From: Deltaproteobacteria bacterium
GTDB taxonomy: Bacteria > Myxococcota > Myxococcia > Myxococcales > Anaeromyxobacteraceae
Direction: 5' to 3'
NCBI GenBank assembly: GCA_016214955.1
Contig: JACRMN010000020.1
Coordinates: forward strand, 62,001-126,000
DNA: 64,000 nucleotides
Part shown: in pieces, positions 40,869 through 49,154 of the stretch
How the letters are laid out: every line of letters starts with the position of its first letter
Numbering within the stretch: position 1 is the stretch's first letter
Notes under the pieces: model-generated
What the model saw: the letters and a program-made list of their open reading frames with translations, nothing else
What the model was told of the DNA's origin: nothing
The model's database searches: none
Position numbers and translations under genes: made by a program

Positions 40869-43800
40869 ATGTCGAAGCGTCAGATGATCACGATGGACGG
40901 CAACGAGGCCGTGGCCTCGGTCGCCCACCGCATCAACGAGGTCATCGCCATCTATCCCATCACGCCCTCCTCCAACATGGGCGAGTGGGCGGACGAGTGG
41001 TCGGCCAAGGGCAAGAAGAACATTTGGGGCACGGTGCCCTCGGTCAGCGAGATGCAGTCGGAGGGCGGCGCCTCGGGCGCGGTCCACGGCGCGCTGCAGG
41101 CCGGCGCCCTGACGACGACCTTCACGGCGTCGCAGGGCCTGCTGCTGATGATCCCCAACATGTACAAGATCGCGGGCGAGCTCACCTCGTTCTGCATGCA
41201 CGTGTCGGCCCGCACCGTGGCCACCCACGCGCTCTCGATCTTCGGCGACCACTCCGACGTCATGGCGGTGCGCCAGACGGGCTTCGGCCTCCTCTGCTCG
41301 GGGTCGGTGCAGGAGGCCCACGACTTCGCGGTCATCGCCCAGCGCGCCTCGATGAAGTGCCGCGTGCCCTTCCTCCACTTCTTCGACGGCTTCCGCACCT
41401 CGCACGAGGTGTCGAAGATGGAGTTGCTCAACGACGACGACCTCCGCCGGATGATCACCGACGACCTGGTGGCCGCCCACCGGGCCCGCGCCCTCACCCC
41501 CGAGGCGCCGGTGGTCCGCGGCACGGCGCAGAACCCCGACGCCTTCTTCCAGGCCCGCGAGGCCTGCAACGGCTTCTACACCGCCGTCCCGGCCGCGGTG
41601 CAGGAGTCGATGGACGAGTTCGCCAAGATCGCCGGCCGCAAGTACAAGCTGGTCGAGTACGTCGGCCACCCCGAGGCCGATCGCATCCTGGTGATCATGG
41701 GCTCGGGCGCCGAGGTGGCCCACGAGACCGTCGAGCACCTGGTGAACAAGGGCGAGAAGATCGGCCTGGTCAAGGTCCGGCTCTACCGGCCCTTCCCCCT
41801 CGGCGAGCTGATGGCCGCCCTGCCCCGCACCACCACCTCCATCGCCGTCCTGGATCGCACCAAGGAGCCGGGGGCGCTGGGCGAGCCGCTCTACCAGGAC
41901 GTGGTCACGGCGCTGCGCGAGGCGCAGCAGGCCCACATCGACCGCTTCCACCACGAGATCACCGTGCTCGGCGGCCGCTACGGCCTCTCCTCCAAGGAGT
42001 TCACGCCGGCGATGGTGAAGGCCGTCTACGACGAGCTCTCGAAGCAGCGCCCCAAGCGCCACTTCACCGTGGGCATCAACGACGACGTCACCCACCTCTC
42101 GCTCGACTGGGACAAGGACTTCGACACCGAGCCGGCCGACGTGGTCCGGGCCCAGTTCTACGGCCTGGGCGCCGACGGCACCGTGGGGGCCAACAAGAAC
42201 TCCATCAAGATCATCGGCGAGGAGACGCCGATGTGGGCCCAGGGCTACTTCGTCTACGACTCCAAGAAGTCCGGGTCGGTGACCATCAGCCACCTGCGCT
42301 TCGGCCCGCGGCCCATCCGCTCCGCCTACCTGGTGACCCGCGCCAACTTCATCGCCTGCCACCAGTTCGGCTTCGTCGACAAGTACGACATGCTCGACGC
42401 CGCCGTCCCCGGCGCCACCTTCCTGCTCAACTCCGAGTTCGCGCCGGATCAGGTCTGGGACAAGCTCCCGGCCGAGATGCAGAAGCAGATCGTCGAGAAG
42501 AAGCTCAGGTTCTACGTCATCGACGCCTACAAGGTGGCCAAGGACACCGGCATGGGGGTGCGCATCAACACCATCATGCAGACCTGCTTCTTCGCCATCT
42601 CCGGCGTGCTGCCCCGCGACGAGGCCATCTCCAAGATCAAGCAGACCATCGAGAAGACCTACTCCCGCAAGGGCCAGGAGGTGGTGAAGAAGAACTTCGA
42701 GGCGGTGGACCACACCCTCTCGCACCTCTACGAGGTCAAGGTCCCGGACCGCATCACCGGCAAGCCCATGCCGCCCATCGTCAGCGACCAGGCGCCCGAC
42801 TTCGTCAAGCGCGTCACCGCGCTGATGCTGGCGGGCAAGGGCGACCTGCTCCCGGTCTCCGCCTTCCCCGTCGACGGCACCTGGCCCACCGGCACCGCCC
42901 AGTGGGAGAAGCGGGCCATCGCCCTCGAGATCCCGATCTGGGACAAGTCGATCTGCATCCAGTGCAACAAGTGCGCGCTCATCTGCCCGCACGCCGCCAT
43001 CCGGGCCAAGTTCTACCCGGCCGACCAGCTCGGCAAGGCGCCGGCCGGCTTCGAGTCGATGGACTTCAAGTCGCCCGAGGTGAAGGGGGCCAAGTACACC
43101 ATCCAGGTGGCGCCCGAGGACTGCACCGGCTGCACCCTCTGCTTCGAGATCTGCCCCGCCGAGTCGAAGACCCAGCCCGGCAAGAAGGCGCTCAACATGG
43201 AGCCCATGGCTCCGCACCGCGAGAAGGAGAAGCAGAGCTTCGAGTTCTTCCTCTCGCTGCCCGACGCCGACCGCACCAAGGTGCGGCTCGACGTCAAGGG
43301 CTCGCAGTTCCTGGCCCCGCTCTTCGAGTACTCGGGAGCCTGCACCGGCTGCGGTGAGACGCCCTACGTGAAGCTGCTCACCCAGCTCTTCGGCGACCGC
43401 GCCGTCATCGCCAACGCCACCGGCTGCTCCTCGATCTACGGCGGCAACCTCCCGACCACGCCCTACACCTGCAACAAGGAGGGGCGCGGGCCGGCCTGGG
43501 CCAACTCCCTGTTCGAGGACAACGCCGAGTTCGGGTACGGCATGCGGCTGGCCATCGACAAGATGAACGAGCAGGCCCGCGAGATCCTCTCGCGCCTGGG
43601 CGGCAAGCTCGGCGACGGCGTGGTGAAGGAGATCCTCGAGGCCGACCAGAGCAGCGAGGTCGGGCTCGAGCTGCAGCGGGCCAGGGTGCTGGCGCTCCGC
43701 AAGAAGCTGGCGGGCGTGGACTCGGCCGAGGCCCGGTTCCTCGACAAGATCGCCGACTACCTGGTGAAGAAGAGCGTCTGGATCGTCGGCGGCGACGGCT

Positions 43801-44462
43801 GGGCCTACGACATCGGCTACGGCGGCCTGGACCACGTCATCGCCGCCGGGCGCGACGTGAACATCCTGGTGCTCGACACCGAGGTGTACTCCAACACCGG
43901 CGGCCAGGCCTCCAAGGCCACGCCGATGGGCGCGGCCGCCAAGTTCGCGGTGGCCGGCAAGACCACCCACAAGAAGGACCTGGCCATGCTGGCCATGACC
44001 TACGGGAACGCCTACGTGGCCAGGGTGGCGATGGGGGCCAAGGACGCCCAGACCGTCAACGCCATGAAGGAGGCCGAGAGCTTCCCCGGCACCTCGGTCA
44101 TCGTGGCCTACAGCCACTGCATCGCCCACGGCTACGAGATGGCCGACGCCCTCAAGCAGCAGGAGCGCGCGGTGGACTCGGCCTACTGGTCGCTGTTCCG
44201 CTACGACCCGCGCCGGGCGGTGGCCGGCGAGAGCCCGCTGAAGCTCGACTCCGGCGCCCCCAAGATCTCGCTGGCCGAGTTCCTGGCCCACGAGAACCGC
44301 TTCAAGCAGGTGCAGCAGTCCAACCCCGAGGAGTTCAAGCGCCTGGTCGACCTCTCCCAGGCCTCGGTGAAGGAGCGCTTCGCCCTGCTGGAGCAGCTCG
44401 CCAAGGCGATGAGCCCGGCCAACCTGGTCCCGGGCGCCGCCGGCCCCAAGGCCCGCGCCTAG
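40869..44462 (+). CDS. nifJ: Pyruvate:ferredoxin (flavodoxin) oxidoreductase
   Basis: 1197 residues, the full-length single-chain form. Converts pyruvate plus CoA to acetyl-CoA and CO2 while reducing ferredoxin. Domain order: pyrimidine-binding (IYPITPSSNMGEWAD), transketolase C-like, gamma (GLGADGTVGANKNSIK), two [4Fe-4S] motifs (CIQCNKCALICPHAA and CTGCTLCFEICP), then the TPP-binding domain (ACTGCGETPYVKLL, GDGWAYDIGYGGLDHV and SNTGGQ). It could share ferredoxin with the AOR. Monocistronic, with its own leader. Confidence 0.96.
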   Translation: MSKRQMITMDGNEAVASVAHRINEVIAIYPITPSSNMGEWADEWSAKGKKNIWGTVPSVSEMQSEGGASGAVHGALQAGALTTTFTASQGLLLMIPNMYKIAGELTSFCMHVSARTVATHALSIFGDHSDVMAVRQTGFGLLCSGSVQEAHDFAVIAQRASMKCRVPFLHFFDGFRTSHEVSKMELLNDDDLRRMITDDLVAAHRARALTPEAPVVRGTAQNPDAFFQAREACNGFYTAVPAAVQESMDEFAKIAGRKYKLVEYVGHPEADRILVIMGSGAEVAHETVEHLVNKGEKIGLVKVRLYRPFPLGELMAALPRTTTSIAVLDRTKEPGALGEPLYQDVVTALREAQQAHIDRFHHEITVLGGRYGLSSKEFTPAMVKAVYDELSKQRPKRHFTVGINDDVTHLSLDWDKDFDTEPADVVRAQFYGLGADGTVGANKNSIKIIGEETPMWAQGYFVYDSKKSGSVTISHLRFGPRPIRSAYLVTRANFIACHQFGFVDKYDMLDAAVPGATFLLNSEFAPDQVWDKLPAEMQKQIVEKKLRFYVIDAYKVAKDTGMGVRINTIMQTCFFAISGVLPRDEAISKIKQTIEKTYSRKGQEVVKKNFEAVDHTLSHLYEVKVPDRITGKPMPPIVSDQAPDFVKRVTALMLAGKGDLLPVSAFPVDGTWPTGTAQWEKRAIALEIPIWDKSICIQCNKCALICPHAAIRAKFYPADQLGKAPAGFESMDFKSPEVKGAKYTIQVAPEDCTGCTLCFEICPAESKTQPGKKALNMEPMAPHREKEKQSFEFFLSLPDADRTKVRLDVKGSQFLAPLFEYSGACTGCGETPYVKLLTQLFGDRAVIANATGCSSIYGGNLPTTPYTCNKEGRGPAWANSLFEDNAEFGYGMRLAIDKMNEQAREILSRLGGKLGDGVVKEILEADQSSEVGLELQRARVLALRKKLAGVDSAEARFLDKIADYLVKKSVWIVGGDGWAYDIGYGGLDHVIAAGRDVNILVLDTEVYSNTGGQASKATPMGAAAKFAVAGKTTHKKDLAMLAMTYGNAYVARVAMGAKDAQTVNAMKEAESFPGTSVIVAYSHCIAHGYEMADALKQQERAVDSAYWSLFRYDPRRAVAGESPLKLDSGAPKISLAEFLAHENRFKQVQQSNPEEFKRLVDLSQASVKERFALLEQLAKAMSPANLVPGAAGPKARA

Positions 44463-44485
44463 GCAGTCACGGCGGATGAACACCG

Positions 44486-44513
44486 GGGCCCGGTCGCGCC
44501 AGCGGCCGGGCCC
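44486..44513 (+). terminator. Hairpin between convergent nifJ and marR-like genes
   Basis: GGGCCCGG (44486-44493) pairs with CCGGGCCC (44506-44513) over a 12-base loop, 24 bases after the nifJ stop. There is no T-run, but it is placed as a bidirectional terminator. Confidence 0.5.
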
Positions 44514-44548
44514 TGCTGCGTCCGGGGGCGGCGCCCAGGCGCGGCCGG

Positions 44549-45037
44549 CTACCTCGCCGCCTTCCGGAGCTTGCCGCGCCGGTCACCGCCGCGCGCCTGC
44601 CGCGCCTGGCGCATCGCCTCGGCGAGCTCCTCGGCGGCGGCGACGAGCCGCTGGCGGTGGCCCGGAGCCACGCCGTCGAGCAGGGCCCGGTAGTCGCCGT
44701 CGCAGGCGAGGTCGATGCGCTCGACCGCCTCGCGGCCGGCGGCGGTGAGCGTGACCCGCTGGGCGCGACCGTCCTCGGGGTGGGGCTCCCGCGCGACCAG
44801 CCGGGCCTCGGCGAGGCCGTCGAGCGTGCGGGAGAGGGTGCTCTTGTCGAGCGAGAGGGCCAGGGCGAGCTCGCCGCCGGTGGCGGGGCCGCGCCGGTCG
44901 ATCTCCAGCAGCAGGTGGCACTGGGCGGTGGTGACGCCGCAGCAGCTGGTCTGCGAGCGCAGGTCGAGCGCCAGCTCCCGCTCCAGCACCCGGATGGCGG
45001 CGCGGAGCCGGCGGACGTCGCGCAGGGGCGTGCTCAT
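44549..45037 (-). CDS. MarR-family regulator with conserved cysteines
   Basis: 162 residues with a winged-helix core (LSLDKSTLSRTLDGLAEARLVAREPHPEDGRAQRVTLTAAGREAV). Near the N-terminus lies SCCGVTTAQCHLLLEI (Cys32, Cys33, Cys40), a motif seen in a MarR subgroup and likely to sense thiol oxidation or a metal. It is the second gene of a leftward operon with the transporter, 9 bases downstream, and probably represses it through the two palindromes at 46215-46250. Confidence 0.88.
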   Translation of the reverse strand: MSTPLRDVRRLRAAIRVLERELALDLRSQTSCCGVTTAQCHLLLEIDRRGPATGGELALALSLDKSTLSRTLDGLAEARLVAREPHPEDGRAQRVTLTAAGREAVERIDLACDGDYRALLDGVAPGHRQRLVAAAEELAEAMRQARQARGGDRRGKLRKAAR

Positions 45038-45046
45038 CGCCGGACC

Positions 45047-46213
45047 CTACCGCAGCCGCCCGCCGAGGAGGAGGGCGCCGGAGAGGAGCGCGATGCCCAG
45101 CAGCCCTTGCAGCAGCGAGGCGCCGGCGAAGGTGAAGTCCGCACCTCGCCGCGGCCCCTCGGCCTCGGACGGCTGGGTGAGCCAGAAGAAGCTGTCGTTG
45201 GGCAGGATGGCCACGAAGGAGCCCAGGCAGATGGCGTAGGTGGCGAAGGTGCGGTCGAGGGACGAGGCGGCCAGCACCGGGGCCAGCACCGGGGGCACCG
45301 CCGCGAAGGTGGCCATCGAGGAGCCGTTCACCACCTTGAAGGTGGCGGCCACCGCGAAGAGGAGAAGCAGCAGCAGGAGCGACGTCTGGCCGGAGGCGAG
45401 GCGGCTCGCCCAGGCGCGCAGCGGCAGCGCCTCGGCCAGCATGGCCCCCAGGGCGGAGGCGGCGCCCAGCGTGAGCAGCAGCGGCGCGGTGCGGCGCAGC
45501 GAGGAATCGAGGCACTCGCGCCGGTGCTCGGGGGGGAGGAGCGCCCCGGTGGCGAGCGAGGTGGCGAGAAGCGCGCCCACCGGCGAGGTGAGCAGGGCGA
45601 GCGCAGGGTGGGAGGGGCGGCCCGCCAGGCCGGCGAGCAGGAGCGTTCCCAGGAAGGCGAGCGGCAGGAGGCGGCGCAGTCCGGCGCCGGGCGCGACGCG
45701 CGCCGGCGGGGCGGCGGGCGCGGGCGGCTCGGCGGCGCCGGCGAGCCGGAGCCAGAGGAGCCCGGCGGCGCCGACCGGCAGGAGCAGCGCCAGGCCCAGC
45801 AGCGCGAAGCCGGGCGAGGCCACGTCGGCCGAGAGGGCGACGCCGATGAGGAGCGGCCCGGCCGGGAGCAGGAGCTTGAAGCCGGCGTAGCTGCCGACGG
45901 CCACCGCCCGCCGGTGGCCGGCCGTCACCGGGGCCAGCGCGGCGTAGGCGGTGTCGGGGCAGACCATGCCGGCGCCGGCGAAGGGCGAGAGCGCCACGCC
46001 CAGCCGCCCCAGCCCCAGGGCCTCGCCGCGGGTCAAGGCCGCGGCCAGGAAGAAGGAGGGGAGGAGCACCAGCGCGAAGTAGCCCTGCTGCCGGCCGAAG
46101 CCGGCGCCGAAGGCGGCGAGGAGCGCCGGCCCGTCGAGCCCCGCGGCAAGCCCCACCGCCAGGGAGAGGAGGACCAGCGCCAGGGGGAAGGGGAGGTGGG
46201 GCCAGCGGGGCAT
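45047..46213 (-). CDS. GntP/CitM-like ion-substrate permease
   Basis: 388 residues with about 11 hydrophobic segments. AATFKVVNGSSMATFAAVPPVLAPV resembles the conserved substrate-binding segment of GntP-type gluconate/organic acid transporters, and GMVCPDTAYAALAPVTAGHRRAVAVGSY resembles the first repeat. Substrate unknown; a carboxylate is likely. The ATG has no ribosome-binding site and lies 6 bases after a predicted -10 element, suggesting a leaderless mRNA. Confidence 0.7.
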   Translation of the reverse strand: MPRWPHLPFPLALVLLSLAVGLAAGLDGPALLAAFGAGFGRQQGYFALVLLPSFFLAAALTRGEALGLGRLGVALSPFAGAGMVCPDTAYAALAPVTAGHRRAVAVGSYAGFKLLLPAGPLLIGVALSADVASPGFALLGLALLLPVGAAGLLWLRLAGAAEPPAPAAPPARVAPGAGLRRLLPLAFLGTLLLAGLAGRPSHPALALLTSPVGALLATSLATGALLPPEHRRECLDSSLRRTAPLLLTLGAASALGAMLAEALPLRAWASRLASGQTSLLLLLLLFAVAATFKVVNGSSMATFAAVPPVLAPVLAASSLDRTFATYAICLGSFVAILPNDSFFWLTQPSEAEGPRRGADFTFAGASLLQGLLGIALLSGALLLGGRLR

Positions 46214-46214
46214 A

Positions 46215-46250
46215 GTTGTAGATTACAACCAAATAGTTGCGGTGTGCAAC
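46215..46250. promoter_or_regulatory. Tandem MarR-type operators over a leaderless promoter
   Basis: GTTGTAGATTACAAC (46215-46229) and GTTGCGGTGTGCAAC (46236-46250) are two 15-base palindromes whose starts are 21 bases apart, two helical turns. On the minus strand TTGCAC (46244-46249) and TAATCT (46220-46225) form a -35/-10 pair with an 18-base spacer, and the ATG begins 6 bases after the -10. Each palindrome covers one promoter element. The regulator is presumably the MarR protein of the same operon. Confidence 0.75.
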
Positions 46251-46255
46251 CAACG

Positions 46256-46350
46256 AGGATCGCGACCCCGACCCCGACCCCGGATCGCGACCCCGACCCC
46301 GACCGCGCGACCCCCGCGACCCCTACCCCCGCGACCCCTACCCAGAGTTC
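46256..46350. repeat. C-rich degenerate short tandem repeats
   Basis: Roughly fifteen copies of a CGACCC / CGACCCC / CGACCCCTAC unit in about 95 bases, directly after the MarR operator region. No coding signal. The remaining 140 bases to the ACT gene show nothing distinctive. Confidence 0.6.
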
Positions 46351-46491
46351 CGCCGCCCGTCCGCCCCGTCCGCCCCGGAGACCCCTCCCGCGGCCAACCG
46401 CGCGCCGTTCCAGGAGCCACCCCGCGACGCGCTTTCGCAGGCCGCGACGCCCCAGTTGGGTTACATTCCCGCCCGAAGGGGGAGACTTCCC

Positions 46492-46932
46492 ATGAAGCTC
46501 ATGCAGCTCTCGCTGTTCGTCGAGAACCGGCCAGGCCAGCTCAAGGGCCCGTGCGAGGCGCTCGCCAGGGCGGGCATCGACATCCTCACCCTCTCGCTCG
46601 CCGACACGGCCCAGTTCGGCATCCTCCGCGTCATCGTCCGCGACTGGGAGCGGGCCCGCGACGTCCTCAAGAAGGAGGGGATGGTCGTCAACGTCGCCGA
46701 GGTGATCCCGGTGGAGGTGGACGATCGGCCGGGCGGGCTGGCGGAGCTGCTCGGCACCATGGAGCACGAGGGGCTCGACGTCGAGTACATGTACGCCTTC
46801 GCGGTCAGCCCCCGCGGCAAGGCCTCGCTCATCTTCCGCTTCGAGAAGCCGGACGAGGCGCTGCGGGTGCTGAAGCAGAAGGGCGTGCGCGTGCTCCAGG
46901 CCGAGGAGCTGATGGCGGTGAAGGGGGCCTGA
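46492..46932 (+). CDS. Tandem ACT-domain protein
   Basis: 146 residues made of two ACT domains: MQLSLFVENRPGQLKGPCEALARAGIDI and VIPVEVDDRPGGLAELLGTMEHEGLDVEYMYAF. Stand-alone ACT proteins bind amino acids and act as regulators; this pattern is typical of proteins next to phenylacetate-CoA ligase or amino acid metabolism. GGGGGAGA is eight bases upstream of the ATG. Confidence 0.88.
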   Translation: MKLMQLSLFVENRPGQLKGPCEALARAGIDILTLSLADTAQFGILRVIVRDWERARDVLKKEGMVVNVAEVIPVEVDDRPGGLAELLGTMEHEGLDVEYMYAFAVSPRGKASLIFRFEKPDEALRVLKQKGVRVLQAEELMAVKGA

Positions 46933-46992
46933 GCCCCCGCCCGCAGCGCACTCCGTCCTCGCCCGCGCCTGCCGCGGTGGTACCGTCCCGCG

Positions 46993-47907
46993 ATGCAGGG
47001 CTCGGGACGGGGACGGGGCTACGCCATCGCCATCGCCAGCGCGGCCGTCCTCTCCAGCACCGCGCCCTTCATCCGCCACCTGACGCTCGCCTACCGCGTG
47101 CCGGCGCTGGTGCTGGCGCTGTGGCGCGACGTGCTGGTGGCCGCCGTGCTGGGGGCGGTGCTGGCAGCCTTCCGCCCGGCGCTCCTGCGGCTCCGGCGCG
47201 CCGACGTGCCGCTGCTCCTCGGCTACGGCGCCGTGCTCGCCGTCTTCAACTGCTGCTGGACCCTCTCGGTGGCCCTCACCGGCGCCGCCCTGGCGACGGT
47301 GCTGGCCTACAGCTCGGCGGTCTTCTCGGCGCTGCTCGGCTGGTGGCTGTTCCGCGAGCCGCTGGGCGTCGCCAAGGCGCTGGCGGTGCTGCTCTGCGTG
47401 GGCGGCTGCGCGCTGGTGGCCGGGCTCCCCAGCCAGGCGGCGCCGGCGAGCCTCGCCGGCGTGCTCCTGGGCGTGGCCTCGGGCCTCTGCTACGCCGCCT
47501 ACGGGCTGCTCGGGCGCGCCGCCTCGCGCCGCGGGCTCTCCGCCTGGACCACGGTGCTCTACGCCTTCGGCATCGCCGGCGCGATCCTGCTGGCGCTCGA
47601 CCTCCTGGCCGCCGGCTGGCTCCCGGGCGCGCCGGCCACCGCCGCCCAGGTCGCCGACGTGGGCGGCCCGGCGGCCTGGGCCATTCTCTTCGCGCTGGCG
47701 GCCGGCCCCACCGTGCTGGGCTTCGGCCTCTACAACGTCGCCCTCACCTGGCTGCCGGCCAGCACCGCCAACCTGGTGCTGACCCTGGAACCGCTCTTCA
47801 CCGCCGCCATCGCCTACCTGGCGCTGGGCGAGCGGCTCACCCCGATGGCGCTCGCCGGGAGCGGCCTCATCCTCGCCGGCGTGCTGCTGGTGCAGGCCTC
47901 CGAGTAG
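46993..47907 (+). CDS. EamA/DMT-family transporter
   Basis: 304 residues with ten membrane helices arranged as two EamA repeats: ATVLAYSSAVFSALLGWWLFREPLG in the first and PASTANLVLTLEPLFTAAIAYLALGERLTPM in the second. It probably exports small metabolites such as amino acids. Substrate not determinable. Confidence 0.9.
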   Translation: MQGSGRGRGYAIAIASAAVLSSTAPFIRHLTLAYRVPALVLALWRDVLVAAVLGAVLAAFRPALLRLRRADVPLLLGYGAVLAVFNCCWTLSVALTGAALATVLAYSSAVFSALLGWWLFREPLGVAKALAVLLCVGGCALVAGLPSQAAPASLAGVLLGVASGLCYAAYGLLGRAASRRGLSAWTTVLYAFGIAGAILLALDLLAAGWLPGAPATAAQVADVGGPAAWAILFALAAGPTVLGFGLYNVALTWLPASTANLVLTLEPLFTAAIAYLALGERLTPMALAGSGLILAGVLLVQASE

Positions 47908-48026
47908 CTGGAGATGGCTGCGGCCCCGTCCGGGTAGGGCGCCGAGTTCCTCGGGACCAGCCAGCCGGAAAAGGGGTAGATCCCGGGCGCCGTGGCCCCC
48001 GCGGGCACGGCGAGGGGAGAGACACC

Positions 48027-49145
48027 ATGACCAGCGCACCCACGACCCTGCGGATCGGAGTCCCGCTGCTCGCCCTCCTGGCCGCGGCCGGCTGCCACCG
48101 CGGCGACGCCGCCGCGGCGAAGGACGCGCCGCCGGCCATCGTCCTCGGCGCCGAGAACGTCGCCCGGGTGGAAGCGAAGCTCCTGCAGAGCGGGCCGGCC
48201 ATCTCCGGCGCGCTGCGGGCCCGGCGCGAGGCCACCCTGCGGGCCGAGGTGGGCGGCGCGCTCCTCGACAACTCCGCCGACCCGGGGACCGCGGTGAAGA
48301 AGGGGCAGCTCCTGGCCCGCATCGAGGACGGGGCGCTCTCCGACCAGCTGCGGGCCGCCGAGCAGGCGGTGCGCGCCGCCGACAACGCGCTCGCCTTCGC
48401 CCGGCGCGACCTCCTGCGCTCCAGGCAGCTCAGCGAGGGCGGAGCGCTGCCGGCCCAGGGCCTGGAGCGGGCCGAGACGGTGGTGGCCCAGCAGGAGGCG
48501 CTCCTGGCCGACGCCCAGGCGCGGCTGGCGGCCGCCCAGCTGCTCCACGGCCGCACCCGGCTGCGGGCCCCCTTCGACGGCGTGGTCTCCGACCGGCAGG
48601 CGCGGGCCGGCGACGTGGTCCAGCCGGGGACACCGCTCTTCACGGTGGTGGACCCCACCAGCATGCGCCTCGAGGCGGCCGTTCCCGCCGAGGGGCTGGC
48701 GCTCATCCGCCCCGGGACCCCGGTCCACTTCACGGTCACCGGCTACGGCGCCCGCGCCTTCAGCGGGGCCATCGAGCAGGTGAACCCGGTGGTCGACCCG
48801 GCCACGGGCCAGGTGCGCATCGCCGTGACCGTCCCCAACGCCGGCGGCGAGCTCCTGGCCGGGCTCTTCGCCCGCGGCCGGGTGGCCACCGAGTCGCGCA
48901 CCGCCCCGGCGGTGGTGGCCGACGCCATCGATCCCAGCACCACGCCGCCCTCGGTGCTGCGGGTGAAGGACGGCAAGGTGGAGCGCGTGCCGGTGGTGCT
49001 GGGGGCCCGCGACGAGGTGGCCGACCGCATCGAGGTGAAGAGCGGCCTCCTGCCCGGCGACGCGGTGCTTCGCGGATCGGCCCGGGCCGGCATCGCCGAG
49101 GGCACGGCGGTGCAGCTCACCACCACCACCGCCGACGTCCGCTAG
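48027..49145 (+). CDS. RND efflux membrane-fusion (periplasmic adaptor) lipoprotein
   Basis: 372 residues. A lipobox-like end LLAAAGC suggests lipidation at Cys24. A beta-barrel/lipoyl/alpha-hairpin order is visible: LRAEVGGALLDNSADPGTAVKKGQLLARI (lipoyl), a coiled-coil rich in Ala/Arg/Gln (about 95-170) and LRAPFDGVVSDRQARAGDVVQPGTPL. It links the RND pump encoded 9 bases downstream to an outer-membrane channel, which is not in this operon. Confidence 0.92.
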   Translation: MTSAPTTLRIGVPLLALLAAAGCHRGDAAAAKDAPPAIVLGAENVARVEAKLLQSGPAISGALRARREATLRAEVGGALLDNSADPGTAVKKGQLLARIEDGALSDQLRAAEQAVRAADNALAFARRDLLRSRQLSEGGALPAQGLERAETVVAQQEALLADAQARLAAAQLLHGRTRLRAPFDGVVSDRQARAGDVVQPGTPLFTVVDPTSMRLEAAVPAEGLALIRPGTPVHFTVTGYGARAFSGAIEQVNPVVDPATGQVRIAVTVPNAGGELLAGLFARGRVATESRTAPAVVADAIDPSTTPPSVLRVKDGKVERVPVVLGARDEVADRIEVKSGLLPGDAVLRGSARAGIAEGTAVQLTTTTADVR

Positions 49146-49154
49146 GGAGGCGCC

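Noticed and set aside
46256-46350. CRISPR or regulatory array in the C-rich repeats
   Set aside because: The units are 6-10 bases, degenerate and have no spacers; they fit a slippage-type low-complexity tract.
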